Assembly (NCBI GenBank): GCA_963708575.1
Contig: CAVPTB010000003.1
Span: forward strand, 806,001 to 870,000
Direction of reading: 5' to 3'
Length of the DNA: 64,000 nucleotides
Source of the DNA: DASVWZ01 sp963708575
GTDB lineage: Bacteria; Acidobacteriota; Terriglobia; Terriglobales; Acidobacteriaceae
Position 1 is the stretch's first letter. Every line of letters begins with the position of its first letter. Below are positions 58,565-64,000 of this stretch, piece by piece. The notes below the pieces were generated by a model. It was given only the letters and a program-made list of their open reading frames with translations, ran no database searches and was not told where the DNA came from. The translations under genes and the position numbers were made by a program.

Positions 58565-61315
58565 ATGGCCTTCTGCACCTCATGCGGTTCTCCAGCCCCG
58601 GCAAACGGCCGCTTTTGCTCTTCGTGCGGGGCGTCAGTTGGTGCGAGCGCGGATCTCACCTCAGACGACTTAGCTACCCTGGAGTATGCCGCCTCCCGAC
58701 CGCGGCAAGCCGTAAAGCCCTCTTCCGGATCCTCGTCGAAGCTTTCCAGTTCATCGACCGTACTCCTGAATGAAGGGCGTTTTCTTCCCGGACGTTTGCT
58801 TGCAGGGCGCTACAGAATCGTCGCGCTGCTCGGTCGCGGCGGCATGGGCGAAGTTTACCGCGCTGATGATTTAACTCTCGGCCAGCAGGTGGCTCTGAAG
58901 TTCCTGCCCGAGCAGGCCACGAACGACGACGCGCTCCTGGAGCGTTTCAAAAATGAAGTCCGCGTCGCTCGCAGAGTCTCTCATCCCAATGTCTGCCGGG
59001 TTTATGACGTTGGAGAGGTTGACAGCTACACCTTCTTTACCATGGAGTACGTCGACGGCGAAGACCTCGCTTCGTTGCTGCGCCGCATCGGCCGCCTACC
59101 TTCTGACAAGGCTCTGGAAATTGCCCGCCAGCTCTGCGCCGGACTTGCCGCTGCCCATGCCAAGGGAGTTCTGCACCGCGATCTGAAACCCGCCAATATC
59201 ATGCTCGACGGTCGTGGCCAGGTCGTAGTGACGGATTTCGGCTTGGCCGGGTTGGTCGATCAAATTGCCGGTGGCGACATTCGCAGTGGAACGCCTGCAT
59301 ACATGGCCCCGGAGCAACTCGAGGGAAGGGAAGTCAATGTAAAGAGCGACATCTATGCGCTCGGGCTCGTGCTCTACGAGATCTTCACCGGCAAACGCGC
59401 CTACAACGTCGAGTCCCTGCCGGAATTGGTACGAACCCGCAGCGAGAGCGCTCCCAGCCGGCCATCTTCGGTGGTCAAAGATATCGATCCGGTCGTCGAG
59501 CGAGTGATCCTGCGATGCCTTGAGCCGGATCCCGCGAATCGTCCCAGTTCGGTGATGGGTGTAGCGGCCGCTCTGCCGGGCGGCGATCCTCTGGCCGCTG
59601 CTCTGGCTGCCGGCGAAACCCCTTCGCCGCAAATGGTAGCTGCGGCCGGCGAAGCCTCTGGTATCGCGCCTCGATATGCACTCTTATGTTTCGTAATCGC
59701 CGTGCTCGGACTCTTCATTTCGAGCTATCTGAACATCCATGTCAGCGGTCTCGAGCAGATGCATCTGGAGCAATCGCCCGATGTTCTGAATCAGAAGTCA
59801 CGAGAGATTATCCAGAAGCTCGGATATTCCGACCGTCCAGTCGATCGTGTTGGAGCCTTTGACTACGATTACGAGTTTCTTAACTACGTTCCGAAAACCG
59901 ACAAGCCCAAGCCCGATTGGAACAAGATAATTTCCGACCGCCCTTCTGTCCTTTATTACTGGTACCGGCAAAGCCCGCAGTACATGATCGGATCGGACTT
60001 CCATGATCCTCTGCTGACACCCGATGTGATTTCCATCAACGATCCTCCTTCCATCTCCTCGGGGATGGTGACGCTTAAACTCGATCCGCAGGGCCGGCTT
60101 CTCTCTTTCCAGGCGATTCCGCCGCAAAAAGAAGATGACCCCGGTCGAGTGGTGCAGGCAGTCGACTGGACAGCGCTGTTTTCGGCGGCAGGTCTTGAGC
60201 CCTCGCAGTTCACACCGGTGCAACCGGAATGGAATTCGCTGGCTGCATCCGATGTTCGTATGGCATGGACCGGAAACTGGCCCGGGAGCAGCCGTCCGCT
60301 TAGGATCGAAGCCGCCGCGTGGCGAGGCAAACCGGATTTTTTTCTCCTCATCGGGCCGTGGACCAAGCCCAGCCGCATGACCGCGCAGGAATCCACCCCA
60401 GGTGAAAAAATCACGCAGGCCTTCTTCCTGAGCATCCTCATGTTGGTGCTGGTAGGGGCGACTTGGCAGGCGCGCCGCAACTATATGCAAGGCCGAGGCG
60501 ATCGCGAGGGCGCATTCCGTCTGGCGGGTGTTGTGTTCATTCTGCAAATGTTGCTGTGGCTGTGCCGCGGACACTTGGTTCCCACCATCGACTTGACCAT
60601 GGTCTTTGTAACCGCCATCAGTACCAGCCTCTTTCTGGCCGGCTTGGTTCTGGTTTTGTATCTCGCACTCGAACCATACGTCCGCCGCCGCTGGCCACAG
60701 GGAATCATCTCTTGGAGCCGCCTCCTGATGGGACAATTCCGCGATCCCTTGGTCGGGCGGGATTTGCTCTTCGGAGTCTTGTTAGGATTGACGTGGACTC
60801 TGCTGTACCTGCTGCGCCAGGTTCTGACTCTACGATTGGGTGATTCCCCGGGACTCTACTCAGCCACTTATCTGACGGGAGCGCGTCCAGCTCTGGCCGC
60901 TTGGTTGATGCATGTTCCGCTGTCGATTCAATCCACCTTGGTCTTCTTTTTCGTTTTTCTGGTTTTCAGAGTCATCCTTCGCAAGGAATGGTTGGCGGCA
61001 ATCGCATTTGTTGCACTGTTTGCTTCCATGAAGTTGGTTGGCAGCGATTTTCTGAAGGTGGAGGCTGTGCTGCAGGTGCTGGTCTACGCCACAGCAGTCC
61101 TTGTAGTCATTCGCTTCGGCCTCGTGGCGCTGGCCGCAGGTATGTTTTCCGCGGATGTTCTCTTGAACGTCCCGCTTACGGCGGATCTTTCTAATTGGTA
61201 CGCGGCGAACGGAGTTCTTGTGACGCTTAGTATTCTTGCGCTCGCTTCCTGGGGGTTTTACACCGCGCTCGGCGGAAGAAGCCCATGGACCTCCCGCACT
61301 CCAGATCCCACTTAG
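58565..61315 (+). CDS. Zinc-ribbon Ser/Thr protein kinase with large C-terminal multi-pass membrane domain
   Basis: The N-terminus is a zinc ribbon (FCTSCGS and FCSSCGAS, four Cys). The kinase domain (about residues 82-345) is complete: LLGRGGMGEVYRADD, VALKFLP with the Lys, VLHRDLKPANIML with the catalytic Asp, VTDFGLA, GTPAYMAPEQLEG. A first membrane segment lies near residues 377-395. A ~240-residue extracytoplasmic domain with no recognisable family follows (YDYEFLNYVPKT, YYWYRQSPQYMIGS, GMVTLKLDPQGRL), then at least seven further membrane helices to the end. Length is 916 residues. It could sense an external signal and phosphorylate cytoplasmic targets. No substrate gene is adjacent. Confidence 0.85.
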   Translation: MAFCTSCGSPAPANGRFCSSCGASVGASADLTSDDLATLEYAASRPRQAVKPSSGSSSKLSSSSTVLLNEGRFLPGRLLAGRYRIVALLGRGGMGEVYRADDLTLGQQVALKFLPEQATNDDALLERFKNEVRVARRVSHPNVCRVYDVGEVDSYTFFTMEYVDGEDLASLLRRIGRLPSDKALEIARQLCAGLAAAHAKGVLHRDLKPANIMLDGRGQVVVTDFGLAGLVDQIAGGDIRSGTPAYMAPEQLEGREVNVKSDIYALGLVLYEIFTGKRAYNVESLPELVRTRSESAPSRPSSVVKDIDPVVERVILRCLEPDPANRPSSVMGVAAALPGGDPLAAALAAGETPSPQMVAAAGEASGIAPRYALLCFVIAVLGLFISSYLNIHVSGLEQMHLEQSPDVLNQKSREIIQKLGYSDRPVDRVGAFDYDYEFLNYVPKTDKPKPDWNKIISDRPSVLYYWYRQSPQYMIGSDFHDPLLTPDVISINDPPSISSGMVTLKLDPQGRLLSFQAIPPQKEDDPGRVVQAVDWTALFSAAGLEPSQFTPVQPEWNSLAASDVRMAWTGNWPGSSRPLRIEAAAWRGKPDFFLLIGPWTKPSRMTAQESTPGEKITQAFFLSILMLVLVGATWQARRNYMQGRGDREGAFRLAGVVFILQMLLWLCRGHLVPTIDLTMVFVTAISTSLFLAGLVLVLYLALEPYVRRRWPQGIISWSRLLMGQFRDPLVGRDLLFGVLLGLTWTLLYLLRQVLTLRLGDSPGLYSATYLTGARPALAAWLMHVPLSIQSTLVFFFVFLVFRVILRKEWLAAIAFVALFASMKLVGSDFLKVEAVLQVLVYATAVLVVIRFGLVALAAGMFSADVLLNVPLTADLSNWYAANGVLVTLSILALASWGFYTALGGRSPWTSRTPDPT

Positions 61316-61352
61316 CCGGTATGTTGGCGCCCACGTCTCCGTCATGTTGCTG

Positions 61353-62717
61353 CTATTTCGCGCTGCCCACCAATTTCTCCACGTCCGACATCTCTTTCAC
61401 TACACCGGATGACAGATTCTCGGAGCCACTGTCCGTGATGAGGATGGTGTCTTCGACGCGGAAATGCATGTGCTTGTCGGGAAACTCCACGATCGGCTCA
61501 ACCGTCACCACCTGGCCAGCTTTAATGGGCCCGGTCGGCATCAGCACATCGTGTGTCGCCAGTCCCACGAAGTGGCCGGGAAATCCGTACCACTGCTTGT
61601 CCTCGCCATACTTTGCGAGAACAGCTTTGCCTGCGTCTGACGCCTGATCGTAAGTGTTGCCCGGTTTCAATAACGCGATCACCGCCTTCTGACACTCCAA
61701 ATCGACCGCATACCACTTGGCCTGCTCCGGCGTGAACTTCCCGCTGATGTTGAACGTGCGAGTGATATCCATCGTCATGTGATCGTAATCGGCTGCAAAA
61801 TCGAAAACGACGAGATCATTCGGCTGAATCTGACGGCGATCATTAAAGTAATGCCAGGTATTGATGTTGTCGCCCGAACTCACAATCGCGGGATAAGCCC
61901 AGCCGTCGGCACCGCCGTTTCGGAAAACATAATCGGCTTCTGCCTCGATCTGATACTCGTACATCGGAGGATGCGCGTGAGCGATTCCCTGCTTGATGCC
62001 TTCGGCGCTGAGGGCTCCGTTCTTCCGTAGCACCGCGATTTCCTGCGGCGTCTTTATATTGCGCATCTGGTCGATGAAGGGCGTTGCGTCCTTCTGATGC
62101 GCCGCCGGATATCGCTCGGCCAGTTTCTTGATGGCGGCCCGGTCCCCCGGAGTCGGATCGCCATAGGACGCGTTGTACTCATCCGCATAATCTCGCCCGG
62201 TCTCAAAACGTGCGCCATCCGCCTTGTCCGGATAACTGAGACGCAGCCAAAGGTCGACCTCCTTACCCAGCGCGAACGCCAGCATGCCATCGAGATTAGT
62301 GGCTGGCAGGACAGCTTTGTATCCGTACTGCCCCTGCTGTTCTTTGGATAAAGAGAGAAGATTGGGGCCGTAGACCTGTTTCACCCGTGGACTCTGCTCA
62401 GGCTCAAAAATCACGGTGTTCCCCTTGGCAACATCCATGACCATGACTGCGCCCGGATCCGAAAGTCCCGTGTAGTAGAAGAAGTCGTTGTCCTCGCGGT
62501 AGTGGTTCGCCTCCGGCAGAGTGACGCGCGCAAAAAGGATCAGATAGCCCGTCGTAAGCTGTTTGGCCAGTTCAGCGCGGCGGCGCGTAAACTCCTGTGG
62601 CCCGCCCAGGTCATTGATCGCTGCCGGATCGCTGTATTGAGCTGCCATCGGGAGAGCGAAGAAGACCGCAAAAGTCGCCAGAAGCATCTGTCGGCAAAAA
62701 GAAGAGGGGATTCTCAT
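61353..62717 (-). CDS. Secreted Xaa-Pro aminopeptidase (M24B family)
   Basis: The start is the ATG at 62715-62717 (MRIPSSFCRQMLL) with GGAGA five bases upstream; the longer frame upstream is non-coding. A signal peptide ends near MAAQ. The N-terminal domain has FTRRRAELAKQLTTGYLILFA and YREDNDFFYYTGLSDPGAVM. The metal-binding pita-bread fold has DLVVFDFAADYDHMTMDITRTF (Asp ligands), GFPGHFVGLATHD (His), VVTVEPIVEFP (Glu) and FRVEDTILITDSG (Glu). It releases an N-terminal residue before proline. Length is 454 residues. It converges on the kinase, with 37 bases between stops. Confidence 0.88.
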   Translation of the reverse strand: MRIPSSFCRQMLLATFAVFFALPMAAQYSDPAAINDLGGPQEFTRRRAELAKQLTTGYLILFARVTLPEANHYREDNDFFYYTGLSDPGAVMVMDVAKGNTVIFEPEQSPRVKQVYGPNLLSLSKEQQGQYGYKAVLPATNLDGMLAFALGKEVDLWLRLSYPDKADGARFETGRDYADEYNASYGDPTPGDRAAIKKLAERYPAAHQKDATPFIDQMRNIKTPQEIAVLRKNGALSAEGIKQGIAHAHPPMYEYQIEAEADYVFRNGGADGWAYPAIVSSGDNINTWHYFNDRRQIQPNDLVVFDFAADYDHMTMDITRTFNISGKFTPEQAKWYAVDLECQKAVIALLKPGNTYDQASDAGKAVLAKYGEDKQWYGFPGHFVGLATHDVLMPTGPIKAGQVVTVEPIVEFPDKHMHFRVEDTILITDSGSENLSSGVVKEMSDVEKLVGSAK

Positions 62718-62886
62718 GAGATTCTCCAGAGACTCGCGAGTGTAACCCGTCGCCTGCTCTACAGGCAATCCGCATTTCTCAGCAACACACAGAAGGCACA
62801 GAGTCGGAAAGAAAAGCTGCTGAATCTCGAAATTTTTCGACCGCCGGGATCCAGCAGCATGCGCGCCATCCAAAATGGTGTAGAGA

Positions 62887-64000
62887 CTATCCGGGATTAG
62901 GCCCGTTGTGGCAGTCATAGCAGTTCATGGCATGGCCCAGCGGGAAATGCTTGATGCCATATTCTCCGGCATTGAACGTTTTATTGGTGAGTAACTTGGT
63001 CAAGGCCGTGCCCCGATAATCCGTTCCATGACAATACTGGCATTCTTTCTGGTGACCTTCCGCGAAGTTACCGTGCACGTTCACCCACTTCTGGCCCACG
63101 GTATGAAGGCCGTGCGGACCACTCGTTTGCGTGACCGGGATCGTCTTATGACAAACCGTGCACTCCCGAATCTGCCCTTTATATCCCTGCAGCGCGATGC
63201 TGTACAGGTTGTCATTGCGTTGTGATGTAGGGAACTCGGCATGCTGCGAGCCATGGCAGGACGAGCAGTATAGCTTGCCGTGTCCCATGCTGAAGCGATA
63301 AAGATCGAAGCCCTTCGCGGGAACATCAGGGTTGGTGGCGAAGGTGGTGTCGGTAGAATTTCTCCAGTGACCCGGAGAGTCGAATGCGTTGGTGTGCCGA
63401 ACCCCGCTTTCATGGCACATTTGGCATGAGGGCTCGGAAAGCCACCCGGGACGGCCCGCGGTTCCAACGAAACTGACGTTACCGTGGCAATCCATACACT
63501 GCCGTAGCCGCATCGCTCCGCGCTTGCATTTTGTAAGTAGCCCAGGGTGGCACAGGTAGCAGGAGTTGGGATCGGTTTTGGCCTGGTCCAGTGTCTGGCC
63601 GGTCTTAAGGTAAATCTGGGGTCCGTGCAGGGTGTGCGTGTCCTGAGTGAGTGGATTGATCCCAGGTAATCCACCCTCCCCCAGCGCCGTGGAGGCATGG
63701 CAAGCGTCGCAAAGCACGGGGGTGCCGGCATTGGCCGTTGCTTCCAGGGTGTTCTGATAGGTGTAGCCCTTCTGCGCCAACTGGTTCAGATAGCCCGTGA
63801 TGTCGAAGCGGTCATCGTGCTTGCGCAGAATATTCAATTTGGTGTCTTTAGATTTGTCTGAATTGTTTACCCACCCCGCATTCGGTTTGGCGTACTTGTC
63901 GGAATTGGAAGCGTGGCAGATGAAGCAACTCAGTTCATCGCTGACTGGGACGACGATCTTGGCTGTGGCTAAAACGTTTCCTTTCAGGTCACGGGCAACG
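62887..64000 (-). CDS. Multihaem c-type cytochrome, 5' end outside window
   Basis: The frame is open to the right edge: upstream of a TTG at 63837 it continues as VARDLKGNVLATAKIVV and includes a haem motif, so the true start lies outside. Nine CXXCH motifs are visible: CFICH, CDACH, CYLCH, CMDCH, CQMCH, CSSCH, CTVCH, CQYCH and CYDCH. Extra His residues (DTHTLHGP, FSMGHG, FPLGHAMN) may serve as second ligands. The protein is probably periplasmic or surface-exposed and moves electrons; the partner is unknown. It ends with GPNPG. The M24 peptidase gene lies downstream on the same strand, 169 bases away. It shares no repeats with the octahaem cytochrome at 5979. Confidence 0.85.
   Translation of the reverse strand, partial: VARDLKGNVLATAKIVVPVSDELSCFICHASNSDKYAKPNAGWVNNSDKSKDTKLNILRKHDDRFDITGYLNQLAQKGYTYQNTLEATANAGTPVLCDACHASTALGEGGLPGINPLTQDTHTLHGPQIYLKTGQTLDQAKTDPNSCYLCHPGLLTKCKRGAMRLRQCMDCHGNVSFVGTAGRPGWLSEPSCQMCHESGVRHTNAFDSPGHWRNSTDTTFATNPDVPAKGFDLYRFSMGHGKLYCSSCHGSQHAEFPTSQRNDNLYSIALQGYKGQIRECTVCHKTIPVTQTSGPHGLHTVGQKWVNVHGNFAEGHQKECQYCHGTDYRGTALTKLLTNKTFNAGEYGIKHFPLGHAMNCYDCHNGPNPG

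Noticed and set aside
1..64000. CRISPR array, tRNA or rRNA genes, transposase or phage genes
   Set aside because: No regularly spaced direct repeats, no tRNA-like cloverleaf and no transposase or integrase motifs were seen.

Overview
The window is 64 kb of a GC-rich bacterial chromosome. The gene content fits an acidobacterium (Acidobacteriota, class Terriglobia) best. It has many secreted repeat proteins (GloVer, HAF, FG-GAP, PQQ-propeller and choice-anchor D types), a winged-helix regulator fused to PD40 repeats, a Sigma70_ECF-type sigma factor, a zinc-ribbon Ser/Thr kinase, a DUF2844/DUF3443 pair and multihaem cytochromes. The assignment rests on gene families only. I see no rRNA, tRNA, CRISPR array, transposase or prophage gene.

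Layout. 1-3.6 kb: nadC (cut by the window edge) and valS, the latter with a one-base frameshift. 4-5.6 kb: a frameshifted GloVer-repeat protein and a small membrane protein. 6-10.5 kb: an octahaem cytochrome fused to five chitobiase-type repeats, then a DUF3179 membrane protein whose frame is crossed by one TGA. That TGA lies where the family normally has Cys and is followed by a bacterial SECIS-like hairpin, so the gene is read here as a selenoprotein. 10.5-18 kb: a CadC-like regulator, an aspartic protease, a HAF-repeat protein, an alpha/beta hydrolase, an HU protein, an EfpL/YeiP-type elongation factor P paralogue and a DoxX protein.

18-39 kb is a secretome island in which nearly every family occurs two or more times: four clan GH-A-like glycosidases, two PQQ-type propellers, two phosphoesterases with choice-anchor D tails and two FG-GAP proteins, with one TonB-dependent receptor and one unknown secreted protein. 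Several genes end in clear hairpin terminators. A joint role in capturing and degrading an external polymer or lipid is inference.

39-41.5 kb is a cysteine operon (cysteine dioxygenase, cysK, cysE). An ECF sigma factor then converges on, and overlaps, the end of a flagellar cluster (42.4-52.5 kb). That cluster runs on the minus strand from a FleQ/FlrA-like sigma-54 activator, a soluble histidine kinase and an NtrC-type regulator through flgB, flgC, fliE, fliF, fliG, fliH, fliI and fliJ. It looks like a regulatory cascade directly upstream of the basal-body and export genes, with an abrupt break after fliJ.

52.7-64 kb: an orphan OmpR-type regulator, a diguanylate cyclase, an MbfA-like ferritin/VIT1 protein, the DUF2844-DUF3443 operon with a strong terminator, a large membrane Ser/Thr kinase, a secreted M24 peptidase and a multihaem cytochrome that runs off the right edge.

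Both frameshifts (valS and GloVer) are single-base changes in G/C runs, so sequencing or assembly error is a real possibility. The in-frame TGA is different in kind and has positive support as a selenocysteine codon.
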